A stretch of 64,000 nucleotides of DNA, taken from Acinetobacter sp. ANC 4558. GTDB taxonomy: Bacteria > Pseudomonadota > Gammaproteobacteria > Pseudomonadales > Moraxellaceae. The notes under the pieces are model-generated. The model searched no databases. It was not told the origin of the DNA and saw only the letters and a list, made by a program, of their open reading frames with translations. The stretch spans positions 2,773-66,772 of the forward strand of contig NZ_NEGH01000004.1 in the NCBI RefSeq assembly GCF_002135375.1, in the 5' to 3' direction. Shown one piece after another: positions 18,764 through 26,905 of the stretch (its first letter is position 1; every line of letters starts with the position of its first letter). The position numbers and the translations under genes were made by a program.

Positions 18764-18797
18764 TTTTTAATCCTTGATTTTTAAAAGTTAATTAAAG

Positions 18798-19052
18798 TTA
18801 TACCAATAATTCATCGAGTTTTCCTTCACGCTCTAAAGCATAAAGTTGGTCAAAACCGCCAATAAATTGATCTTTGATAAAAATTTGTGGCACTGTACGA
18901 TGGTTAGTGCGTTGCATTAATTCAATACGAACTTCTGGTGCTTCGTTAGATAAATTAACTTCTTTATATTCGACCCCTTTACGTTCAAGTAATTGTTTTG
19001 CTCGAATGCAATATGGGCAAACAGTTGTTGAATAAATTGTAACATTAACCAT
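18798..19052 (-). CDS. grxC: Glutaredoxin 3
   Basis: Small GSH-dependent thiol-disulphide oxidoreductase of 84 residues. The dithiol active site CPYC is at residues 12-15. The GSH-binding TVPQIFI and GGFDQLYALE segments are present. It lies between a rhodanese gene and secB, a conserved order. Confidence 0.96.
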   Translation of the reverse strand: MVNVTIYSTTVCPYCIRAKQLLERKGVEYKEVNLSNEAPEVRIELMQRTNHRTVPQIFIKDQFIGGFDQLYALEREGKLDELLV

Positions 19053-19073
19053 GTTTGGCCTCTTTTTAGTGGA

Positions 19074-19481
19074 CTATTTTGCTTTAACCAAAGGTAAGCC
19101 TTGTGCTTTCCAGTTGCTAATACCACCATCTAGACGATAAGCATCTGAATGACCCACTTGTTGTAGTGCCGAACTTGCCACTTGACCTAAGTTGCAAATA
19201 AAAACAAGTGGACGTTCAGTTGTCTTTAATTCTTCAACATGTTTTGTAATTTGGCTATATGGAATGTTACGGCTACCACTAATATGTCCCTCTTTGAAAT
19301 CTTTTGCATCGCGTAAATCAATGAGCATTGCATTTTTAGCTTTCACCAAAATACCTAAAGATTGAGGAGAAATTTTACGACCATTACGTTGGCCTTCTAA
19401 AATAAAGAACAATACAATTAAAACAGCAAGTGTTCCAAATAAGAAGGGGTGATTCCCCATAAATTCGAACCAACGTTCCAC
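19074..19481 (-). CDS. Membrane-anchored rhodanese-domain protein (YibN-like)
   Basis: A protein of 135 residues with an N-terminal transmembrane helix (about 13-29, FLFGTLAVLIVLFFILE) and a single rhodanese domain facing the cytoplasm by the positive-inside pattern. The putative sulphur-carrying cysteine is Cys96 in FICNLGQVAS. Substrate unknown; the YibN group is conserved beside grxC-secB. First gene of this operon. Confidence 0.92.
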   Translation of the reverse strand: MERWFEFMGNHPFLFGTLAVLIVLFFILEGQRNGRKISPQSLGILVKAKNAMLIDLRDAKDFKEGHISGSRNIPYSQITKHVEELKTTERPLVFICNLGQVASSALQQVGHSDAYRLDGGISNWKAQGLPLVKAK

Positions 19482-19576
19482 AAGTCACCTAATTACAATT
19501 TGAAAATTGCTGAATAGTATAGCCTATAAATATGGCGATCAAAATCGCTGCTTCAAGGGCTAAATGTTAATAAAAT

Positions 19577-20635
19577 TTAATTTTTTTGCTGAGCTTCATG
19601 AATTTCATCGATTAAACGTAAAAAACTGTCTAAACGACGAGATAGAATTTCACCATTTTCTACGGCTAATCTTAATGCACATTGCTTTTCATGTTTGTGT
19701 GTACAGTTTCTAAATTGACAATAGCCAAGTCGGTTTTCAATTTCAGGAAATCCTCGTTGAACATTTTCTTTATTTAAATGCCATAAACCAAATTCACGAA
19801 TGCCAGGAGAATCAATTAATGATGCACCTTCGCCAAAAGCAATTAACCGTGTTGAGGTGGTGGTGTGTTGTCCTAATGCTGAGTTTTCAGAAATAATATT
19901 GGTTTTTTGTGCAGCATTTGGAACAATAGTATTAATAAGTGAACTTTTACCGACACCAGATTGACCAACAAATGCAACAGTTTCACCCGCTAAGCGTTGA
20001 GCGAGCTCAGTTAGATCTCCTGTCGATTGCGTTTTTAATACTTCATAACCTAAAGCTTCATACTCTTGAACTAAGTTTAAAATAGGATCATTTTCTTTAA
20101 GTAAATCCGTTTTATTTAGTACTAAAAGTGCTGAAATATCCGCATCCGCACATGCCACTAAATAACGATCAATTAAGCCGGGTGCAGGTTCTGGAAGTGG
20201 TGCAAAAACAATCACAATTAAGCTAATATTTGCCGCAACGGGTTTAACTTTATGATAGCGATCTGGACGAGTGAGTAAAGATTGGCGAGGATGAATTGCA
20301 GTAATAATACCTAAGCCAGTGTTTGGATCAGCTTGCCATTTAACACGATCACCAGTGACCAATAACTCTAAATTGGTGCGTGTATGGCAACGCCAAATAC
20401 TGCCTAATTCAATCGGTTTCCAGAAAGGTTCTGGTTCACCTTCATTGATGATAGGTTTTTCAGGATGATGTTCAGGAACAGAGAGTGCCTGTACTTCAAG
20501 TTGTCGACCATAGTGTTGAACAATCAGACCTTCTAAATCATTTGAAGTATCTATTTCTTCCTGACGTATTTTATGCTGTTTCTCAATGCGGCGCTGTTGT
20601 TGATCAGTCAAACGACGCTTACGAATTAAAGCCAT
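19577..20635 (-). CDS. rsgA: Ribosome small-subunit-dependent GTPase A
   Basis: Circularly permuted GTPase that checks and matures the 30S subunit. An N-terminal basic region precedes an OB fold. The G motifs follow in permuted order: LNKTD (G4), then FVGQSGVGKSSLIN (G1), then LIDSPGIREF (G3). A C-terminal zinc knuckle with CQFRNCTHKHEKQC follows. At 352 residues it is family-typical. It lies back to back with orn, a common gammaproteobacterial arrangement. Confidence 0.96.
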   Translation of the reverse strand: MALIRKRRLTDQQQRRIEKQHKIRQEEIDTSNDLEGLIVQHYGRQLEVQALSVPEHHPEKPIINEGEPEPFWKPIELGSIWRCHTRTNLELLVTGDRVKWQADPNTGLGIITAIHPRQSLLTRPDRYHKVKPVAANISLIVIVFAPLPEPAPGLIDRYLVACADADISALLVLNKTDLLKENDPILNLVQEYEALGYEVLKTQSTGDLTELAQRLAGETVAFVGQSGVGKSSLINTIVPNAAQKTNIISENSALGQHTTTSTRLIAFGEGASLIDSPGIREFGLWHLNKENVQRGFPEIENRLGYCQFRNCTHKHEKQCALRLAVENGEILSRRLDSFLRLIDEIHEAQQKN

Positions 20636-20761
20636 TCATATCCTAAAAAAACCATGAAGATCGAATGTTAAAAATAGCACGAAGCAGGAGTGGAATTACA
20701 GCGAAGAACAAAGAAATTTGCTATTATGTTATTTATTTAGCCGATATAAGATTGCACATTT

Positions 20762-21319
20762 ATGAGCAGCACACCAGATACTCGCCTTATTTGGATTGAC
20801 CTTGAGATGACTGGTCTAGACACAGATAATGATCATATTATTGAAGTTGCGACGATTATTACGGATGACAACTTAAATATTTTGGCAGAAGGTCCTGTAT
20901 TAGCGGTACATCAATCAGATGTTGTTCTAAATGCAATGGATGAATGGAATACACGTCAACATGGTCAATCAGGTTTAACTGAACGTGTGCGTCGTAGCAA
21001 ATTGACTGCACGAGATGCTGAATTACAAACTTTGGAGTTTCTTAAAAAATGGGTTACGCCAAAAGCATCACCGATGTGTGGAAATTCAATTTGCCAAGAT
21101 CGTCGTTTTTTACATCGCTTAATGCCTGAAATGGAGCAATTTTTTCATTATCGCAATTTAGATGTTTCATCGGTCAAAGAGTTGGCTAAACGCTGGCGTC
21201 CAGAAATTATGAGCGGGTTAAAGAAAAATGCATCGCATTTAGCCATGGACGATATTCGTGACTCAATTGTTGAATTGAAATATTATCGTGAATACTTTTT
21301 TATCATGAATAAAGATTAA
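20762..21319 (+). CDS. orn: Oligoribonuclease
   Basis: DEDDh 3'-5' exoribonuclease that finishes degradation of very short RNAs, including pGpG from cyclic-di-GMP turnover. DEDDh residues are visible in [22 protein letters not shown] and [11 protein letters not shown]. At 185 residues it is complete. It would take pGpG produced by EAL proteins such as the one at 11014-13083. Confidence 0.96.
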   Translation: MSSTPDTRLIWIDLEMTGLDTDNDHIIEVATIITDDNLNILAEGPVLAVHQSDVVLNAMDEWNTRQHGQSGLTERVRRSKLTARDAELQTLEFLKKWVTPKASPMCGNSICQDRRFLHRLMPEMEQFFHYRNLDVSSVKELAKRWRPEIMSGLKKNASHLAMDDIRDSIVELKYYREYFFIMNKD

Positions 21320-21338
21320 GTTTAACAATATGAAAGGA

Positions 21339-21361
21339 AGAAGAGGTGACAGGCCTCTTCT
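21339..21361 (+). other. Hairpin after orn
   Basis: AGAAGAGG (21339-21346) pairs with CCTCTTCT (21354-21361). No U-run follows, so it may be a weak terminator or a 3'-end stabiliser. Confidence 0.4.
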
Positions 21362-21372
21362 AGATTAAATTA

Positions 21373-21398
21373 ATTTACATAAATGATTTACATAAATG
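21373..21398. repeat. Two tandem 13-bp copies
   Basis: ATTTACATAAATG occurs twice head to tail, with a degenerate third partial copy after it, in the orn to BI-1 gene spacer. No role is evident. Confidence 0.6.
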
Positions 21399-21507
21399 AT
21401 TTATATTTTAAGATATTTTACAAAAAACTAGCTGAGTAGGTCATGATTAAATTATGAACTATGTATAAAATGTTGAGTATATTTTAGATTATAAAAATGA
21501 GAAGACT

Positions 21508-22239
21508 ATGCAAAGTAATAATCCTATTTTAACCCGTGTAGAAGTTTCAAGCGATTACGCTGAGCCAATGACGGTTCAGGGTGCAATTCAAAAGTCTGTA
21601 CTTTTAACGGTAATTGCGGCTGTTGTGGGTGTTTCATTATTTTTTTATAGTTTTATGAGTGGTAATGGCTCTTTAGCTTACGCAGCAGCAATGGTGGGGG
21701 CAATTGGTGGCTTTATACTGGCATTAATTGCGACATTTAAGCCAAATACAGCAAGAGTACTGGCAATTCCTTATGCACTATTTGAAGGCGCATTTCTAGG
21801 TGGAATTTCTGTTATTTTTCAGGTGAAATTCCCAGGTGTTCCATTACAAGCATTATTGGCAACATTTATCACGACATTGGTAATGTTTGGGTTATATCGA
21901 TTCCAAATTATTCGAGCAACTGAAAAATTCAAGTCGGTTGTCATGTCTGCAACAATTGCGATCGCCATTGTTTTTGTTGTGCAATTTATTATGCGTATGG
22001 CATTTGGTTCGAGTATTCCATTCTTATTTGAAACGAGTGCGCTTGGCATTGGTTTTGCGGCATTTGTTGCTGTGATCGCCTCTTTAAATCTTATTCTTGA
22101 TTTTGATTTAATTGAAAATGGTGCAGCACAAAATGCACCTAAAGCAATGGAATGGTTGTGTGGAATTGCGTTATTGGCAACTTTAGTTTGGATGTATTAT
22201 TCATTTTTACGTTTATTAAGTATGCTGCAAGATGATTAA
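21508..22239 (+). CDS. Bax inhibitor-1/YccA-family membrane protein
   Basis: An integral inner-membrane protein of 243 residues with about seven hydrophobic helices (first at about 28-47, last at about 215-235). The family signatures are IPYALFEGAFLGGIS and LILDFDLIENGA, the latter with acidic residues that line the proposed calcium/proton path in BI-1 homologues. Physiological role in bacteria is unsettled (calcium leak, membrane protease modulation). Stands alone with its own terminator. Confidence 0.9.
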   Translation: MQSNNPILTRVEVSSDYAEPMTVQGAIQKSVLLTVIAAVVGVSLFFYSFMSGNGSLAYAAAMVGAIGGFILALIATFKPNTARVLAIPYALFEGAFLGGISVIFQVKFPGVPLQALLATFITTLVMFGLYRFQIIRATEKFKSVVMSATIAIAIVFVVQFIMRMAFGSSIPFLFETSALGIGFAAFVAVIASLNLILDFDLIENGAAQNAPKAMEWLCGIALLATLVWMYYSFLRLLSMLQDD

Positions 22240-22257
22240 TTGAATGATTTGATCAGT

Positions 22258-22291
22258 AAAAAATCGCGCATATTTTATGGGCGATTTTTTA
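22258..22291 (+). terminator. Terminator of BI-1-family gene
   Basis: AAAAAATCGC (22258-22267) pairs with GCGATTTTTT (22281-22290). Confidence 0.85.
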
Positions 22292-22321
22292 TTTAGATCA
22301 AAATGTAAAAAAGGTGCATTA

Positions 22322-22339
22322 TGCAATTTCAGAATTGCA
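22322..22339. promoter_or_regulatory. 18-bp inverted repeat upstream of fabI
   Basis: TGCAATT-TCAG-AATTGCA is a perfect 7-bp dyad 45 bases before the fabI start. It has operator-like form; the cognate regulator is unknown. Confidence 0.4.
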
Positions 22340-22384
22340 GAAATTTAGGCATTATGTTGACAAATTATTTTAAGCGAGAATCTC

Positions 22385-23188
22385 ATGGCACAAGGATTAT
22401 TGGCGGGTAAGCGTTTTCTAATTGCAGGTATTGCGAGTAAACTTTCAATTGCCTTTGGTATTGCACAAGCATTGCACCGTGAAGGAGCTGAGCTTGCATT
22501 TACGTATCCTAATGAAAAATTAAAAAAACGTGTTGATGACTTCGCTGAACAGTTCGGTTCTACACTCGTTTTTCCTTGTGATGTGGCAGTTGATTCTGAA
22601 ATTGATCAGGCATTTGCTGAATTAGCCAAACATTGGGATGGCTTAGATGGGGTTGTTCATTCTATTGGCTTTGCACCTGCACATACCTTAGATGGTGATT
22701 TTACAGATGTTACAGATCGTGAAGGTTTTAAAGTCGCGCATGACATCAGTGCTTATAGCTTTATTTCAATGGCACGTGCTGCAAAACCTTTATTACTTGC
22801 ACGTCAAGGCTGCTTACTAACATTAACTTATCAAGGTTCTGAGCGTGTAATGCCAAACTATAATGTTATGGGTATGGCAAAAGCATCGTTGGAAGCTGGC
22901 GTTCGCTATTTAGCATCTAGTTTGGGTGCTGAAGGTATTCGTGTGAATGCAATTTCGGCAGGTCCAATTCGCACTTTAGCTGCGTCAGGAATTAAATCAT
23001 TCCGTAAAATGCTAGATGTTAATGAAAAAATCTCACCACTTAAACGTAATGTGACGATTGAAGATGTTGGTAATGCAGCATTATTCTTATGTTCACCGTG
23101 GGCGAATGGTATTACAGGTGAAATTTTATATGTAGATTCAGGTTTTAATACCGTAGGTATGAGCCCAGATTTAATGGATGTTGAATAA
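22385..23188 (+). CDS. fabI: Enoyl-[acyl-carrier-protein] reductase (NADH) FabI
   Basis: Short-chain dehydrogenase-type enzyme that carries out the last reduction of each fatty-acid elongation round, and is the target of triclosan-like inhibitors. The nucleotide-binding [13 protein letters not shown] lies near the N-terminus. Catalytic Tyr149, Tyr159 and Lys166 are seen in [20 protein letters not shown]. At 267 residues it is close to E. coli FabI (262). Single-gene unit between terminators. Confidence 0.97.
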   Translation: MAQGLLAGKRFLIAGIASKLSIAFGIAQALHREGAELAFTYPNEKLKKRVDDFAEQFGSTLVFPCDVAVDSEIDQAFAELAKHWDGLDGVVHSIGFAPAHTLDGDFTDVTDREGFKVAHDISAYSFISMARAAKPLLLARQGCLLTLTYQGSERVMPNYNVMGMAKASLEAGVRYLASSLGAEGIRVNAISAGPIRTLAASGIKSFRKMLDVNEKISPLKRNVTIEDVGNAALFLCSPWANGITGEILYVDSGFNTVGMSPDLMDVE

Positions 23189-23212
23189 TCTAATTGAATA
23201 GATTTACTTGAT

Positions 23213-23242
23213 AAAAAACGGTGTTTAAACACCGTTTTTTTT
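23213..23242 (+). terminator. Terminator of fabI
   Basis: A-run plus CGGTG, TTTAAA loop, CACCG and a long T-run. Marks the left border of the type VI cassette. Confidence 0.93.
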
Positions 23243-23334
23243 ATTTAATTGTTATATTTGTAATTTAATATTAAATAGGTCTCATAATTTTGCTATTATA
23301 GTTTTTAACTATTAAGTTGAATTAAAAAAATAAT

Positions 23335-25956
23335 ATGTTAGGAAATATATTTTCAGCCTTAGAAAAATTAGGCTTCGGCTCACAAAGCAGAGCATTACAT
23401 ATTCAATTTTCAAATACAGCATTGAATGCTGAGGTTTTTTTGCAACGTATTGAAGGTCAACATCAATTGAATGGTGGCTTGAAAGTAGAATTAATCTGTT
23501 TTTCAACTAATGCATTGATCGCGTTAAAGCAATTTGTAGGAAGTCGGGTCGCTGTTGATCAAGTAACAGATCAAGGGCAACTCTTTCGTATTACAGGCAT
23601 TATTACAGCAGCGGTACAAGGTCAAAGTGATGGTGCTTTAACCGCATATAAGCTTATTTTAGAAGATGCGTCGTCACTTTGGAGTAAGCGTCGTAATAGC
23701 CGTGTATTTATGAATAAAAGTGTTCGAGATGTTACGGAAATCATTTTTAAAGAATGGCAAGAAAAAAGTCCATTATTTGCTGCTAGTTTAAGCTTAGATC
23801 TAACAGGTCTAACCAATGATTATGATGTACGCCCATTTATGATGCAGAGTAATGAGTCGGATAAGATATTTTTAGAAAGACTCTGGAAAAGTGAGGGAAT
23901 AAACTATTTAATTGATGAAGCACAGCTTATAGTTCCATCTTTTTATAGTGAGATTCAAGCACAAACGTTACGTTTGATTGATGATAATGCACAATATCAT
24001 GCATTAAATAGAAGACGTATTCGCTATCACCGTTCAAATGCAACAGAACGAGAAGATAGTATTACGGGCTTTATTGGGCAACGAAGTTTGCAACCTACTG
24101 CAGTGCATGTACAGCGTTGGCAAGCAGATGCTTTAAGCCAAGAAGAAGGTGCAGGTTCAGTTCTAGTAAAACATCGTCATAGTCAAAATCAAGATAATGC
24201 AAGTTTAAGCTTAGAACAGGCATGGCATATAAGCCCCGCATGGATACAAGACTTAAAAGGTGAAGATCAAGCATCTGCCTCAAATAATCAACAAATTGAA
24301 AAATTAAATCAACATTTGAGCAATTATTATAATGCGCAATCGAAGCAATTTGTAGCCCAATCGACCGTGCGAGATGCTCAAGTGGGGTATTGGTTTACAT
24401 TTAATGAACATCCAGAAATTGATTTGCATCAGGGCACAGACAAAGAGTTTTTAATTATCTCGAAAAACTTTTATAACCAAAATAATTTACCAAAAGATCT
24501 GAATCATCAAATTCAGCAATTAATCAGGCAAAGTCATTGGGTAAATTTAGAACATGCTAAATTGGAAGAGCGTCAAGCGAATACATTGACGTTGCAACGA
24601 CGTAGTATTCCAACTGTTCCAGAATATGATTTATTGAAAGATCGACCAATTACACATCCTCAACGTGCCAGAGTGGTTGGACCTGCAAGTGAAGAAGTTT
24701 ATGTTGATGAATGGGGGCGAATTAAAGTCCGTTTCTTATTCACGCGAAATGAAGATCATATTCATGATGGTGGTGCAGGTTCAAATGATAATGACACTGA
24801 CTCTGCATGGATAGATGTGTTGACGCCTTGGGCAGGTGAAGGGTATGGGGTGCGATTTTTACCACGAATTGGTGAAATTGTTGTCATTGACTTTTTTGAT
24901 GGAAATATAGATCGACCTTTCGTTACAGGGCGAATTCATGAAGCACAACGAAGTCCAACAAAATTTGATCGCAAAGGAAAATTGCCTGATACGAAAAAAC
25001 TCAGTGGAATTCGTTCTAAAGAAATTGCTGGCGAAGGATTTAACCAGTTACGTTTTGATGACACAACAGAGCAAATTAGCGCCCAACTTCATAGTAGTCA
25101 TGGTACGAGCCAACTTAATTTAGGAAATTTAAGTCACCCCAAAGAACAAGAAACCAGTGAAGGGCGAGGAGAAGGATTTGAGCTTCGCACAGACCAATGG
25201 GGAGCTGTCCGTGCGGGAGATGGGTTACTTATTTCGACACATTTACAAGATTCAGCAAAAGAGCATCATTTAAATGCTACGGAAGCAAAAAACCAGTTAG
25301 AGTCTAGTCTGCATAGTGCTAAAGCATTAAGTGAAGTTGCGAATAATCAACAAACAGATCCTTTAGAAGCCTTAGAAAAAATACAAGGATTTATTGAACA
25401 CTTAGCACAAGATGATCCGAAAAAGGCAGATGAATTTAAGGCAGCAATTATGATATTGGCATCGCCAAGTGCTATTGGTGTGTCGAGTCATGAAGATTTA
25501 CATTTATCTGCCGATGGTCAAATCAGTCAAAGTGCAGGAGAGAGTATAAGTTTATCGACACAAAAATCGTTGATTGCACATGCGAGTAGTAAAATTAGTT
25601 TGTTTGCAGCTCAAGAAGGTTTTAGAGCTTATGCCGCTAAGGGAAAAGTTGAAATCCAAGCTCAAGGAGATGGTGCAGATTTAATTGCCCGTAAAGGGAT
25701 ACAAATTATTTCTACAGAAGATACGGTTTATATTACCAGCCCTAAAGAAATTAGATTGGTTGGTGATACGTCTTCGCTTGTAGTTAATGGTTCTGGCATA
25801 TTTTCTATTACTGGTGGGTTATTTGAAAGTAAAGCCGGGCAACATGTGTTTAAAGGAGCAGAATCGATAAATCCACCTGTTTTAAATTTGCCAGATTGTT
25901 CTGCAAAACAAGGGCAAGCTGCACAAAATGGAGCTGCAAAGGTTGATTTATCATGA
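23335..25956 (+). CDS. vgrG: Type VI secretion spike protein VgrG
   Basis: Trimeric tip of the T6SS tube, which carries effectors into target cells. Of 873 residues, about 15-400 form the gp27-like base. An OB/gp5-like domain (about 440-540) holds VYVDEWGRIKVRFLF and LTPWAGEGYGVRFLPRIGE. A DUF2345-type region and beta-helix extension (about 600-830) has repetitive LSADGQISQSAGESISLST. No extra enzymatic domain is fused at the C-terminus, so effectors should be delivered via the adaptor encoded next. The stop overlaps that gene by 4 bases (ATGA). No core T6SS genes are nearby, so this is an orphan vgrG cluster. Confidence 0.95.
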   Translation: MLGNIFSALEKLGFGSQSRALHIQFSNTALNAEVFLQRIEGQHQLNGGLKVELICFSTNALIALKQFVGSRVAVDQVTDQGQLFRITGIITAAVQGQSDGALTAYKLILEDASSLWSKRRNSRVFMNKSVRDVTEIIFKEWQEKSPLFAASLSLDLTGLTNDYDVRPFMMQSNESDKIFLERLWKSEGINYLIDEAQLIVPSFYSEIQAQTLRLIDDNAQYHALNRRRIRYHRSNATEREDSITGFIGQRSLQPTAVHVQRWQADALSQEEGAGSVLVKHRHSQNQDNASLSLEQAWHISPAWIQDLKGEDQASASNNQQIEKLNQHLSNYYNAQSKQFVAQSTVRDAQVGYWFTFNEHPEIDLHQGTDKEFLIISKNFYNQNNLPKDLNHQIQQLIRQSHWVNLEHAKLEERQANTLTLQRRSIPTVPEYDLLKDRPITHPQRARVVGPASEEVYVDEWGRIKVRFLFTRNEDHIHDGGAGSNDNDTDSAWIDVLTPWAGEGYGVRFLPRIGEIVVIDFFDGNIDRPFVTGRIHEAQRSPTKFDRKGKLPDTKKLSGIRSKEIAGEGFNQLRFDDTTEQISAQLHSSHGTSQLNLGNLSHPKEQETSEGRGEGFELRTDQWGAVRAGDGLLISTHLQDSAKEHHLNATEAKNQLESSLHSAKALSEVANNQQTDPLEALEKIQGFIEHLAQDDPKKADEFKAAIMILASPSAIGVSSHEDLHLSADGQISQSAGESISLSTQKSLIAHASSKISLFAAQEGFRAYAAKGKVEIQAQGDGADLIARKGIQIISTEDTVYITSPKEIRLVGDTSSLVVNGSGIFSITGGLFESKAGQHVFKGAESINPPVLNLPDCSAKQGQAAQNGAAKVDLS

Positions 25957-26903
25957 TGATCAAACCAATTTTAAAGATTAATAAAAATGAAAAAATTCAA
26001 CAACTGCATCAGTTAGTAAAATCTAAAATAATTGAAGTCTTTGAGAATAAGAGGCATGTATATTTCTTTTTAGATAGAACGCTAGACCAGTCAATATTTG
26101 ATGAGATTATAACCTTATTCAAAATAACAGAAATTCAATATATTCCGTTAGGAATTCAAAAAAGTTTTGAATCTTCCAATTTAATTTTAATTAAAATTGA
26201 AGATAGAAAGTTATTGGATAAAACTATTTCATTTTTAGTAGATTGTTTTATAAAAAATTATGAACCTGAAAATGATCATTACTTGGTTTGTGGTTTTGGG
26301 AGTAGTGATTTAGCAATAGAAGATTTAACAAGAGATATTAAAAGAAAATTAGTAGTAAAAGATGATGATCGTAAAATTATCTTTCGGTGGTATGACCCGA
26401 GAGTAATGATTTACTTGGAGGATATTTTTGAGCAAGGACAACTTAAAAATCTTTATGCCCATTTTTCAGATTGGATTTTTCTACACCCAACAGGGCTTTA
26501 TTTTTTAGATTTAAATGAAACCCTTAATGTTGCGAGTAAACCAATTAATAAATTGAACAATAAGCAGTCAATTCAACTAGATTTAATTAGTATTTCAAAT
26601 AATGTGTATCAAAATTTATTCAGTTTTCAGGAAGAAATTGATCCCTATTTTGTACAACCAGTAAATATTCATCAATCACTTTTTCAAGCTTATGATGAAT
26701 ATCAAATACAAGAAACTGAACATTTAATTTCATATGGTTTATATAGTCAAATATTGCATTCGAATTTTATGGAATATCAGAGTGTTCTTGAAAATTTATA
26801 TCAACACTGCATCAGTGGAAATAAAAATTTTACAGAGGCTATGGAGCTTTTAGATTCAAATATATTTGCACAAATACAGCAAGATTATAAGAATGGAGTA
26901 TAA
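25953..26903 (+). CDS. DUF4123-type T6SS effector adaptor (Tap/TEC-like)
   Basis: A cytoplasmic protein of 316 residues. The DUF4123 hallmark is visible mid-protein as FRWYDPRVMIYLEDIF (about residues 147-162), with a preceding hydrophobic YFFLDRTLDQSIF segment. Family members load a specific effector onto the VgrG tip and are not secreted. The tight overlap with vgrG and 2-base gap to the effector gene match the canonical vgrG-adaptor-effector-immunity order. Which effector it loads is inferred from position. Confidence 0.85.
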   Translation: MMIKPILKINKNEKIQQLHQLVKSKIIEVFENKRHVYFFLDRTLDQSIFDEIITLFKITEIQYIPLGIQKSFESSNLILIKIEDRKLLDKTISFLVDCFIKNYEPENDHYLVCGFGSSDLAIEDLTRDIKRKLVVKDDDRKIIFRWYDPRVMIYLEDIFEQGQLKNLYAHFSDWIFLHPTGLYFLDLNETLNVASKPINKLNNKQSIQLDLISISNNVYQNLFSFQEEIDPYFVQPVNIHQSLFQAYDEYQIQETEHLISYGLYSQILHSNFMEYQSVLENLYQHCISGNKNFTEAMELLDSNIFAQIQQDYKNGV

Positions 26904-26905
26904 AT

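Noticed and set aside
22351..22356. TTGACA close before fabI as a -35 box
   Set aside because: Only 34 bases before the start codon and no -10 at 16-18 bases leaves no room for a leader.
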